In this document: one piece after another, positions 1 to 6,963 of the stretch
Layout: each line of letters starts with the position of its first letter
Numbering within the stretch: position 1 is the stretch's first letter
Origin: Planctomycetota bacterium
GTDB taxonomy: Bacteria; Planctomycetota; SZUA-567
DNA: 11,595 bases
Direction: 5' to 3'
Assembly: GCA_020861125.1 (NCBI GenBank)
Contig: JAJBSZ010000079.1
Coordinates: forward strand, 1-11,595
The notes under the pieces: model-generated
Seen by the model: the letters and a program-made list of their open reading frames with translations, nothing else
Told to the model about the DNA's origin: nothing
The model's database searches: none
Position numbers and translations under genes: made by a program

Positions 1-46
1 AGGGTTTCAGCTAACCAGTACTAATTGGCCGTTCGGCTTGATCGCA
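1..46 (+). rRNA. rrl: 23S ribosomal RNA, 3' end (partial)
   Basis: The first bases contain the conserved 3'-terminal 23S segment (CTAACCAGTACTAATTGGCC followed by a GGCTTGAT-like end), which in most bacteria closes helix 1 of 23S rRNA. The gene is cut by the left edge and the exact 3' end is estimated. Its position about 160 bp before a 5S gene supports the call. The spacer 47-205 holds no tRNA or other gene that I can see. Confidence 0.85.
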
Positions 47-205
47 ACACTCGCGCTCTCCGTAACCGGGGGGTGTGGGTTGTTTGCTGATTTGCAAATG
101 GCATGGAGTTGAGCAATCAATTCTTTGCCAAGCGCTGGAAACGCAACCAATCGCCTGCTATTCATCTTATATTCGTCGTCGCAGTTGTTTTGCGTCGGCA
201 TGGTT

Positions 206-316
206 TTTCCTGGTGGCTGTAGCGGAGGGGTCACGCCTGTTCCCATTCCGAACACAGAAGCTAAGCCCTCCAGCGCCGATGGTACTGGCAACGGGAGAGT
301 AGGTCGCCGCCGGGGT
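206..316 (+). rRNA. rrf: 5S ribosomal RNA
   Basis: The segment has the hallmark 5S core: CCGTTCC-like CTGTTCCCATTCCGAACA, then AGAAGCTAAGCCCTCCAGCG, CCGATGGTACT and GGGAGAGTAGG. The ends CCTGGTGGC (209-217) and GCCGCCGGG (306-314) pair to form the terminal helix. The length of about 110 nt is normal. It is the last gene of the rRNA operon and is followed within about 12 bp by a terminator. Ends are approximate to a few bases. Confidence 0.95.
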
Positions 317-326
317 CTATTTCCAC

Positions 327-360
327 AACCCTCACTTCTTCGGAAGTGAGGGTTTTTTTA
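327..360 (+). terminator. Intrinsic terminator of the rRNA operon
   Basis: A perfect 12-bp stem (327-338 with 343-354) is closed by a UUCG tetraloop (339-342), and the T run reaches 359. This is a textbook strong rho-independent terminator just after 5S rRNA. Confidence 0.95.
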
Positions 361-395
361 TTGGATTCTGAAAAAGTACATGTATAATGAATACT
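361..395 (+). promoter_or_regulatory. Sigma-70-type promoter for the PstS-like cluster
   Basis: A perfect TATAAT -10 box lies at 383-388, preceded after a 16-bp spacer by a weak -35 (TTGGAT, 361-366). A TG directly before the -10 may help. Transcription would start near 395, about 38 nt before the proposed start codon at 434. The promoter sits directly behind the rRNA terminator, so the cluster appears to have its own transcription. The -35 is poor, so this is a prediction from the -10 and its position. Confidence 0.6.
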
Positions 396-433
396 TCTTC
401 ACTTGCAATGTCTGGCAGTGAATGGAGCATCGT

Positions 434-1660
434 ATGGTGGTTCTCCTGATTTTGTTTGCCGGCGCCGTCCTCCTCCGCCGCTGGGCTCTGGCCATACCAG
501 TCATCCTGGCCGCCGACAGTTCGGTAGAGGAACGAATCGGTCGCCTGGTCGGCAAGACGTTCACGGTAGTATTCGCCAGTATATTCGGCGCTGCCGTCCT
601 GGGCGCATTTTCCAACCCCTTGGGGTTGTACTACCTTATTACCGGTGGGTTATTTGTGCTGGCAACCGTGCTGGAAGTCCTCGCCAAGGGCCGGTGGGGA
701 ATCCCGCGCGGCTGGATATATGTCCTGGGGGTGGGCATATTCGTCGTGATTGCCGCCGTGGCCGATTACGATCCGGACCTGCGGGTGACCACGACGGAAT
801 ACTTTGAGTCGCGCCACTCCTCGGATGCTTGGCAAATCCCGGCAAAACCGGTTTTTCTTGACGAAGAACCGAGCTATGCGGGCGCCCATGGGCTGCCGAG
901 ACTGGATGGTGCCACCTCGCTTTCCGGGCTGATGCGGGCGGTGGCCGGCACGGTCGGCGATGATCGGAATGTCGATATCGACTTTTACCGGACCGCCGAA
1001 GCCTATGAAAATTTGATGCATGACCGATGCGATGTGGTGTTCGCCTTTAATCCCTCCACGGAGGAACTGGCGGCGGCGGAGGCGGCGGGCCGATCCTTTA
1101 TCCTGACGCCGATCGGCCGGGAAGGATTTGTGTTTTTCGTCAACCGGGAGAATCCTGTCCGAAACCTGACGGTAGAGCAGCTTCGCGGCATCTATTCGGG
1201 AAAGATTCGGAGCTGGCGGGATCTTGGCGGGAACAATGAGTCCATTATCGCCTTCCAGCGGCGGAAAAACAGCGGCAGCCAGAGCCGCATGGAACGGTTC
1301 ATGGCGGATGCACCGCTGATGAAACCGCCACACGGGTACATGATCTGGGATATGGCCGGCATTGTCCGGTATGTGGCCAGTTACCACAACTACCGCTATG
1401 CCATCGGCTACTCTTTTCTGTACTATGTGGAGGCGATGATCGCCACCAGCAACATCGCGCTGCTGGCGGTAAACGGCGTGTACCCCAGTCTGGACACGGT
1501 CACAACCGGTGAATATCCCCTCATCGACGATATCTATGCCGTTACCACCGCCCATTCCGGACCCGGTACGCGGGAACTGGTCGACTGGCTCCGCTCGCCC
1601 CAGGGCCAACGGCTGGTGGTCACCAATGGTTTCGCACCGGTTGCCGCTACGAACGACTGA
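434..1660 (+). CDS. Membrane-anchored PstS-like substrate-binding protein, copy 1
   Basis: This 408-residue protein has four hydrophobic segments (about 1-17, 41-60, 64-84, 93-111) and then a PstS/PBP-like solute-binding domain (about 150-405). Basic residues RRW after helix 1 and KGRWGIPRG before helix 4 predict that the binding domain lies outside the membrane. Family landmarks are DGATSL at 158-163, AYENL at 190-194, a VNRENPV-LTVEQLRGIYSG stretch, and SGSQS at 280-284, the equivalent of the oxyanion-binding SGT loop of PstS. ATG 434 is preferred over the in-frame ATG at 422 because GGAG (424-427) sits 6 nt upstream of it and the paralogues align from there. Usual family members are secreted lipoproteins. 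The four-helix anchor is unusual, and no ABC permease is adjacent. Phosphate or another oxyanion as ligand is inference. Confidence 0.82.
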   Translation: MVVLLILFAGAVLLRRWALAIPVILAADSSVEERIGRLVGKTFTVVFASIFGAAVLGAFSNPLGLYYLITGGLFVLATVLEVLAKGRWGIPRGWIYVLGVGIFVVIAAVADYDPDLRVTTTEYFESRHSSDAWQIPAKPVFLDEEPSYAGAHGLPRLDGATSLSGLMRAVAGTVGDDRNVDIDFYRTAEAYENLMHDRCDVVFAFNPSTEELAAAEAAGRSFILTPIGREGFVFFVNRENPVRNLTVEQLRGIYSGKIRSWRDLGGNNESIIAFQRRKNSGSQSRMERFMADAPLMKPPHGYMIWDMAGIVRYVASYHNYRYAIGYSFLYYVEAMIATSNIALLAVNGVYPSLDTVTTGEYPLIDDIYAVTTAHSGPGTRELVDWLRSPQGQRLVVTNGFAPVAATND

Positions 1661-1683
1661 CGGGCCGTACGGAGATGGTTGAA

Positions 1684-2919
1684 ATGATGGAGTTTTTTGC
1701 CGTTATCGGTATCACTTGGGTGGGCGTCTGGTTGATGCGCCGTGCGTGCCAGAATCCCTATCCAGCCGATACACCGTTGCCTGCCAAGCTCTTGGGTACT
1801 GTGTGGAAACTTTTTCTCCTCGTTCTCGGTGTGCTGCTGGCCGGCTGGATCCTCGGTGAGAGTATCGGCGCCGGGTACGGAATAGCTCTGTGGGGTGCCG
1901 GATTCTTCCTGGTGTGGCTCGTTATTCTGGAGAACGTGTTCCACTGGCACCACCCGTCGTTTTCCATGGTCCGCTGGCTGGTGTATCCGGCCGTGTTGGT
2001 GGCGGTGTGGACCTACGACGCCCAGCGCCGGTTCGATCCCTCCCTTCTGGTCGTCGACGGCGAATGCCACCAGACCGCGAGGAGCTCCCGGTCGGAAGCG
2101 AAGGAAGCGCCCGTATTTCTCGAGGAACCGACCTTCGCCGGCGTCGCGGTGCCACGGATACACGGGGTAGCGTTTCACTCCGAAGGGGCCGAGAGCATCG
2201 CCACGGTGCTCCACCGCGACCCGGCTCCGGTGGGCCGAATGGGCACTCGGATTATTCTTGCATGTCTGATTTTCTCTCCGGCCGCACTTGATCTGGTTCT
2301 CGCCTTTCATCCATCGGCGGAGGTCATGGCGATGGCGGCGGAAGCCGGCCTCTCCCTGAAACTGACGCCGGTGGCCCGCACCGCCCTGCTGTTCATGGCC
2401 CATGCCGACAACCCGGTCCAGAGCCTGACGGCGGAGCAGGTGCGGGGAATATACGACGGGGCCATATCCAACTGGCAGCAGGTGGGCGGACTCGACGAAA
2501 CAATCCTGGCCTTTCAGCGGCCACCGTATACTGCCAGTCAGGGCGTCATGCGGGAATTCATGCGGGAAAAGGAGTTGATGCCGCCGCCCAGCGAAACTCT
2601 CCGCTGGGGTGTGCCGGGCGTCCGGAGCCGCGTGGCTCGCTATCACAACTACCGGTCGGCTCTGGGCTACTGTTTGCTGAACTATTCCGAAGCCATGGCG
2701 CACGACAAGACCATACGGTTTCTCGCCATCGACGGGGTGTATCCGGAGAGGGAAACCATCGGCGATGGCAGCTACCCGGTGAGCCAAACAGTGTACGCCG
2801 TGACCACCGACCACTCGCGGTCCGGGACGGCCGAGGTGGTCGACTGGCTCCTTTCGCCGCAGGGCCAGCGCCTGCTGGCGGCGAACGGTTTCGCGCCGGT
2901 TGCCGATACCGCCGACTGA
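1684..2919 (+). CDS. Membrane-anchored PstS-like protein, copy 2, eroded ligand site
   Basis: About 411 residues with the same plan as copy 1: four membrane helices, then a PBP-like domain, starting 23 bp after its stop. GGAG at 1671-1674 favours ATG 1684 or 1687 over ATG 1675, which abuts it; MEFF at 1687 aligns with MELW of copy 3. The C-terminal half is well conserved (LTAEQVRGIYDGAISNW, YHNYRSALGY, SPQGQRLLAANGFAPV). Ligand motifs are lost: the SGSQS loop is TASQG (2530-2544), and DGATSL is HGVAFH. Between 2164 and 2289 similarity to the sister copies appears in another frame at both ends, which suggests compensating indels that kept the frame open. The gene may be a drifting, non-binding paralogue or a pseudogene in formation. 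It likely shares a transcript with copy 1. Confidence 0.72.
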   Translation: MMEFFAVIGITWVGVWLMRRACQNPYPADTPLPAKLLGTVWKLFLLVLGVLLAGWILGESIGAGYGIALWGAGFFLVWLVILENVFHWHHPSFSMVRWLVYPAVLVAVWTYDAQRRFDPSLLVVDGECHQTARSSRSEAKEAPVFLEEPTFAGVAVPRIHGVAFHSEGAESIATVLHRDPAPVGRMGTRIILACLIFSPAALDLVLAFHPSAEVMAMAAEAGLSLKLTPVARTALLFMAHADNPVQSLTAEQVRGIYDGAISNWQQVGGLDETILAFQRPPYTASQGVMREFMREKELMPPPSETLRWGVPGVRSRVARYHNYRSALGYCLLNYSEAMAHDKTIRFLAIDGVYPERETIGDGSYPVSQTVYAVTTDHSRSGTAEVVDWLLSPQGQRLLAANGFAPVADTAD

Positions 2920-2948
2920 GGCGAACGGACCGACAACGGGAGGTCACC

Positions 2949-4178
2949 ATGGAGCTTTGGATAATTTTCGCTGTTTTTTTTGCTGTGCCTCTGGATGATG
3001 CGCCGCGCTTTCCGGTCGCCGTGCCAGCGGGATCGATCCTTGGGCAGGCGTCAGATCGTCACCGCCTGGAAATCGGGCCTGTTGCTGGTCGGGACCGCGG
3101 TGAGTGCGTTGATCCTGCATGGCGTCGCCAGTACCGGGTATGGGCTGGGAATACTGATCACCGGTCTGCTCCTCTGGCCGCTCCTGGTTCTGGAAAACGT
3201 CTACGGCCTGCGGCACGACGCCCTGCCGACCCTGCGCTGGTTCGCCTTTCCCCTGGTGATGTTCCTGTTGGCGATACTTCACGGTGCGTACGACTATCCG
3301 GCAGCGTTGCGGGTTTGGAACCAGGAATACTGGGAGGTGCCGTCCCGGCACGTGTACGAAAACAAGCCGGAACCGCAACACTTCCCGGAGGTACAGGAGC
3401 TCGTCCTGACCGCGGTTCCCCGGATGGACGGTTCCAGCTCCCTGGCCGGCCTGTATGGCTCCGTCGGCATGTTCCTGAACAACAACGCGTATTCTTCCCT
3501 GGAATATTCCCAAACCCATGAGGCATACCTGAATCTCGTGGCCGGCCGTTGCGACATCGTCTTTGCCTTCCATCCCTCCGGGGAGGAAATGGCCGAGGCG
3601 GAACGGGCCGGTGTACCCTTCATCCTGACGCCCGTGGGACGGGAGGCGTTCGTGTTCATCAACAACGCCGCCAACCCGGTGGAGGGGTTGACGAGCGATC
3701 AGCTTCGGGCAATCTATTCCGGTGAAATCACTCGGTGGAACCAGGTGGGCGGGCTGCGGGAGAGAATTATTCCGTTCCAACGGCGGAAAACAGCGGGAGC
3801 CAAAGCCGGATGGAGCGCTTCATGGCGGGCAGTGAGTTGCTGACGCCGCCCCGGGAGCTTTCCCTGTGGGCAATGCAGGACGTCATTATTTACGTGGCGC
3901 GCTACTACAACTACCGCTCCGCCCTGGGCTACTCTATTCTCTTTTTTGTCGAAAACATGGCCCCCGACCGTGGGGTCCGCATCCTGGCCGTGGACGGGGT
4001 GCATCCGGACCTGAACACCATCGCCGACGGTAGCTACCCGCTCACCGAAGACATCTATGCCGTGACCACGAAAAACTCGCATCCCGACGCGGTAAGAGTC
4101 GTCGAGTGGCTGCGGTCGCCGCAGGGCCAGCGGCTGGTGCTGGCCAACGGCTTCGCGCCGATTATGCCGACCGAATAA
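2949..4178 (+). pseudogene. Membrane-anchored PstS-like protein, copy 3, two frameshifts
   Basis: A strong GGGAGGT (2938-2944) precedes ATG 2949, which opens MELWIIFAVFF and aligns with copy 2. After the T8 run (2974-2981) homology continues in the +1 frame (CLWMMRRAF onward, open to 3843). At the A4 run 3787-3790 it moves back by one base to a frame open to 4178 that carries SGSQS (3792-3806), YYNYRSALGY and the normal C-terminus. With one T removed and one A added the gene would encode about 409 residues, like its sisters, with DGSSSL, EAYLNL and SGSQS all intact. Fragments 2980-3843 (TTG start) and 3735-4178 could be annotated as separate genes. The ligand site is better preserved than in copy 2, so the damage is recent, reversible, or a sequencing error. 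Confidence 0.75.
2974..2981 (+). repeat. T8 homopolymer at frameshift in copy 3
   Basis: Eight T residues lie in codons 9-11 of copy 3. Seven T would restore the frame shared with copies 1 and 2 (VFLLCLWMMRRA instead of VFFAVPLDD). Runs of this length at a gene's 5' end are classic slippage sites. Confidence 0.7.
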
Positions 4179-4213
4179 CCCGACGGCGCCGGACCCACCG
4201 GCATGACGGGAAC

Positions 4214-4245
4214 AAAAAAGGGGGAGACCGGACGGTCTCCCCTTT
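4214..4245. terminator. Terminator between convergent genes
   Basis: GGGGAGACC (4221-4229) pairs perfectly with GGTCTCCCC (4234-4242) around a GGAC loop. On the - strand the hairpin is followed by C and six T (complement of 4214-4219), a good intrinsic terminator for the operon ending at 4271. On the + strand only TTT follows, so termination of the PstS-like cluster would be weaker. Confidence 0.88.
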
Positions 4246-4270
4246 GGGCTTGGTGGAATGGCCCGGAGCC

Positions 4271-5668
4271 TCAGGCGAGGCAAAAGGCCTTGTCCTGTTC
4301 CCGCCGCAGGCGGAGCAGGGTGGAGGAGTCGGGAATGGTGACGTCCCCGAGGGTGATGGTCTTGCCGGCCGGGATGTCGCGGGCCACGGTCATGTTGCTC
4401 AGCAGGTAGAAGGGCAGCGGCGCGTCGTCGCCTAGAGGCGTGGCGTCGCTGATGAAGGCCTCGACCACGTCGATGCTGTGGTGGTGGCCGCCCATCCGGA
4501 GTTCCTCGCCCTTTTTCAGGTCGCAGGTGGCGCGGCCGTGCAGGTCGCAGACCGGGCGCAGGTTGTCGCCGCCGGTGGCGTGGCCCATGATCGCCGCCGC
4601 CAGGACCGAAGTGCCGGACTCGACGCCCAACAGGTGCTGCGGAATATACAGGGCGGCGTATTTGCCGTTGCGGCTCACCGGATGGCCCTTGGCTTCGAGA
4701 ACCTTCCAGCTTTTCTGGTCCTGGCATTCCACGATGATGAACTCGCCGCCGGCCATGCTCACCTCGTCCGGCCGGCGCAGGCAGTTGAAGATGTCCAGGC
4801 TGCCCGACACGTCTAAGAGGCCGCCATCCGCCTTGGGGCAGAACATGTCGGGCATTTCCAGCATGCGGGCGACGGGCGCGTGGAAGGTGGGCCGGTCGGG
4901 CTTGAGGCCGGTGGCATTGGCAACCACGGTCATCTCGCACATGTCGGCGACGGAACGCATGGCCAGCCCCGGCAGCATGGCGGCGCGGGCCGCAGCCACC
5001 TCCCCGACCGGCCGGTCCCCCAACAGCCACTGGGCGTCCATACCAGGTGTGTCGACACTCTTTTTCTGGCCGGGACAGTCCAGGCGCTTGGCCGCCGGGT
5101 CGTAGATAAAATCGTATTCGCTCGACTTGCCGGCGCCGACGATGCGGAGGCCCAGGGCACGGCCCCAGCTGATCAGGCCGATGAGCATGCTCGGCTGGTC
5201 GCCGTCGCCGGTGGTGTACACGACGCCCTTTTCCTTGGCTTTTTTCCCGAGCAACGGGCCGATCACCGAATCCGTCTCCTTAGACACCATCACCACGTGC
5301 ATGCCCCGGGCGATGGCTTCCTCGGCTGCGGCGGCGCTGGGTTCGGGCGCGCCGCTGCTCTCCACCAGTACCTCCAGCGGCACCTTGGCCAGTTTGGAAA
5401 AGGTGTCGACAACAACGAACTTGCCCTCGGCGTGGGCCTGGGCCGCCTCGTCGGCGGTGGCGCAGATACGGATCTGGGATTCCGGAATGCCCGCGCCCAG
5501 GTAAGCATCCACCGCCCGCCCCACGGTGCGGGTGCATACCGCCGGCACGGTCATATGGGGCATGTTCTGGGCCTGGAAAATGAACGAGGCCCCGAATTCA
5601 CCGGCCCCCATCAGGCAGGCGCGGACCGGTTGGTCGGCGGGACGTCGGAACAGACTCTGGTAATACAT
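4271..5668 (-). CDS. DXR-like (DRL) NAD(P)-dependent oxidoreductase with SAF domain
   Basis: The 465-residue protein begins with a Rossmann-type nucleotide-binding motif, LMGAGEFG at 19-26, and resembles homoserine-dehydrogenase-like folds over the first 180 residues. A central catalytic region carries TTGDGDQPSMLIGL and GAGKSSEYDF. The C-terminus ends in a SAF domain with VARDIPAGKTITLGDV at 428-443. This order matches the DRL family, named for the Brucella DXR-like enzyme that makes 2-C-methyl-erythritol 4-phosphate; many members do something else. The start is supported by AAGGAGG 4 nt upstream. It is the last gene of the permease operon, 33 bp after the amidohydrolase and just ahead of a terminator. 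Because of that context a catabolic reduction or isomerisation of the imported compound seems likelier than isoprenoid synthesis; the substrate is unknown. Confidence 0.82.
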   Translation of the reverse strand: MYYQSLFRRPADQPVRACLMGAGEFGASFIFQAQNMPHMTVPAVCTRTVGRAVDAYLGAGIPESQIRICATADEAAQAHAEGKFVVVDTFSKLAKVPLEVLVESSGAPEPSAAAAEEAIARGMHVVMVSKETDSVIGPLLGKKAKEKGVVYTTGDGDQPSMLIGLISWGRALGLRIVGAGKSSEYDFIYDPAAKRLDCPGQKKSVDTPGMDAQWLLGDRPVGEVAAARAAMLPGLAMRSVADMCEMTVVANATGLKPDRPTFHAPVARMLEMPDMFCPKADGGLLDVSGSLDIFNCLRRPDEVSMAGGEFIIVECQDQKSWKVLEAKGHPVSRNGKYAALYIPQHLLGVESGTSVLAAAIMGHATGGDNLRPVCDLHGRATCDLKKGEELRMGGHHHSIDVVEAFISDATPLGDDAPLPFYLLSNMTVARDIPAGKTITLGDVTIPDSSTLLRLRREQDKAFCLA

Positions 5669-5701
5669 GCTGCCTCCTTATCAAGAAATTGGTGAAAAAC
5701 A

Positions 5702-6910
5702 TCAATTGGATTGTTCTTTTTCCCCGGTGGCGACCAGGGCCGGATCGGCGTCGCACCGCACCACCCGACCCGCCTGGACCACGGCGCCCACCCGGCGAAG
5801 GCTGTCGATGTCGCGGAGGGGATTGCCAGCCACCGCCACCAGGTCGGCGGCATAGCCGGCGGCCAGGGCGCCCACCGTATCGCCGATGCCACAGAGGTCG
5901 GCGGCATTGGTGGTGATGCCCGCCAGCACATCCTTGTTGGCTGCGCCGAGGGCGGCGATGTGGCAGGCTTCGCCGGCCAATCCGGTATGGAGCGCGTCGG
6001 TGCCGATGCCGAATTTCAGGCCGGCGCGGATGGCGTTCCGGATGCAGCCGGTGATGATATCCCGCTCCCGCAGGCTGCCATCCCGGTCGAGGGGACTGAA
6101 TTTGAAAAGGAGGGTGTCGTCCAGGAAATAGCTGGGGGTATAGACCACCCAGGTGTCCGTGGCTTTGACCCGCTCCACCTGCGGTTCACTGATATAGTAA
6201 ACATGTTCAAGACAACTGATGCCGGCGTCAAGGCAGTCGTCCAGACCCTGGCCGCCGGAGCAGTGGCAGGCGGTGGGAATGTTCACGCTCCGCGCTTCCT
6301 CCACCACCGCCGCCAGTTCAGCCGGGGTGAGGAAATGGTAGATGAACGGTTTGTCGTTGATCACTTTCGTCATATACAGTTTGAGAAAATCCACGCCGCG
6401 CAGGATGTTTTCCCGCGCGGTGCAGCGGAAATCCTCGGCGCCGCAGTGGGGCATGCCGACGAAGCCGTGGCCGTGTTTGCTGCGCATGCCGATGCCGCTC
6501 ACCACCAGCCGGGGCCCGAACAACCGGCCCTGACGCTGGGCGTTGCGGCAGACCACGTCGATGTAAAACCGGTCGCCCAGGCAGCGGGCGGTGGTGACGC
6601 CGGAGAGGAGATCGTCTCGCATGGTGACGACGGCGCGGAGGGTCTGCTCCGATTCCGCGTCGTTCATCTTCACCAGATGATTTTCCAGCCGGGCGTCCAG
6701 GGCAAGGTGGTTATGGCAATCGATCATGCCGGGCATGAGGGTCAGGTCGCCCAGGTCCACCACGGCGGCGTCCCGGGGAAAGACCACGCCGTCCAGTGAC
6801 TCGTAGATCTCGCGGATCCTGCCGTCTTCCACCAACACGGCACCGCCCGATATTTCTCGAAAATCCCGGCCCGCCAGGATGGTGCCGGCCTTGAAAATGG
6901 TCTGTGACAT
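5702..6910 (-). CDS. Metal-dependent amidohydrolase (imidazolonepropionase/prolidase-like)
   Basis: The 402-residue protein has the full amidohydrolase-superfamily metal site: HNH at 66-68 in MIDCHNHLAL, a candidate carboxylated lysine K177 (FLKLYMTK), H216 (ACHCSGG), H236 (CLEHVYY) and D305 (GIGTDALHTG). The N-terminal and C-terminal ends form the usual small beta-sandwich (FKAGTILAG; ADLVAVAGNPLRDI). This subgroup includes Xaa-Pro dipeptidases and imidazolonepropionase-related enzymes, which cleave cyclic or linear amide bonds. ATG 6910 is chosen because AAGGGAA lies just upstream and because the family N-terminus begins there; an in-frame extension to 7063 looks non-coding. It is the middle gene of the operon, 53 bp after the permease. 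No signal peptide is visible, so it acts in the cytoplasm, presumably on the transported compound. The precise substrate cannot be told. Confidence 0.88.
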   Translation of the reverse strand: MSQTIFKAGTILAGRDFREISGGAVLVEDGRIREIYESLDGVVFPRDAAVVDLGDLTLMPGMIDCHNHLALDARLENHLVKMNDAESEQTLRAVVTMRDDLLSGVTTARCLGDRFYIDVVCRNAQRQGRLFGPRLVVSGIGMRSKHGHGFVGMPHCGAEDFRCTARENILRGVDFLKLYMTKVINDKPFIYHFLTPAELAAVVEEARSVNIPTACHCSGGQGLDDCLDAGISCLEHVYYISEPQVERVKATDTWVVYTPSYFLDDTLLFKFSPLDRDGSLRERDIITGCIRNAIRAGLKFGIGTDALHTGLAGEACHIAALGAANKDVLAGITTNAADLCGIGDTVGALAAGYAADLVAVAGNPLRDIDSLRRVGAVVQAGRVVRCDADPALVATGEKEQSN

Positions 6911-6963
6911 GGGTTCCCTTTCCAGCAAGGTGGCAGTATACCAAAACACCGCGGCCGCCGGGA

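Noticed and set aside
47..205. tRNA or coding gene in the 23S-5S spacer
   Set aside because: No cloverleaf elements such as a GGTTCRAATCC-type arm, and the small open frames overlap the rRNA or lack ribosome binding sites.
650..2814. Long - strand open frames opposite the PstS-like copies
   Set aside because: The + strand shows three paralogues conserved at protein level; the opposite frames are shadows.
3781..3795. Programmed -1 frameshifting at the A4 run of copy 3
   Set aside because: The codons CGG AAA ACA do not form an X XXY YYZ slippery heptamer, and copy 1 reads through in frame with one more A.
4440..6799. Long + strand open frames opposite the oxidoreductase and amidohydrolase
   Set aside because: They mirror strongly recognisable - strand genes, have no ribosome binding sites and show no known motifs.
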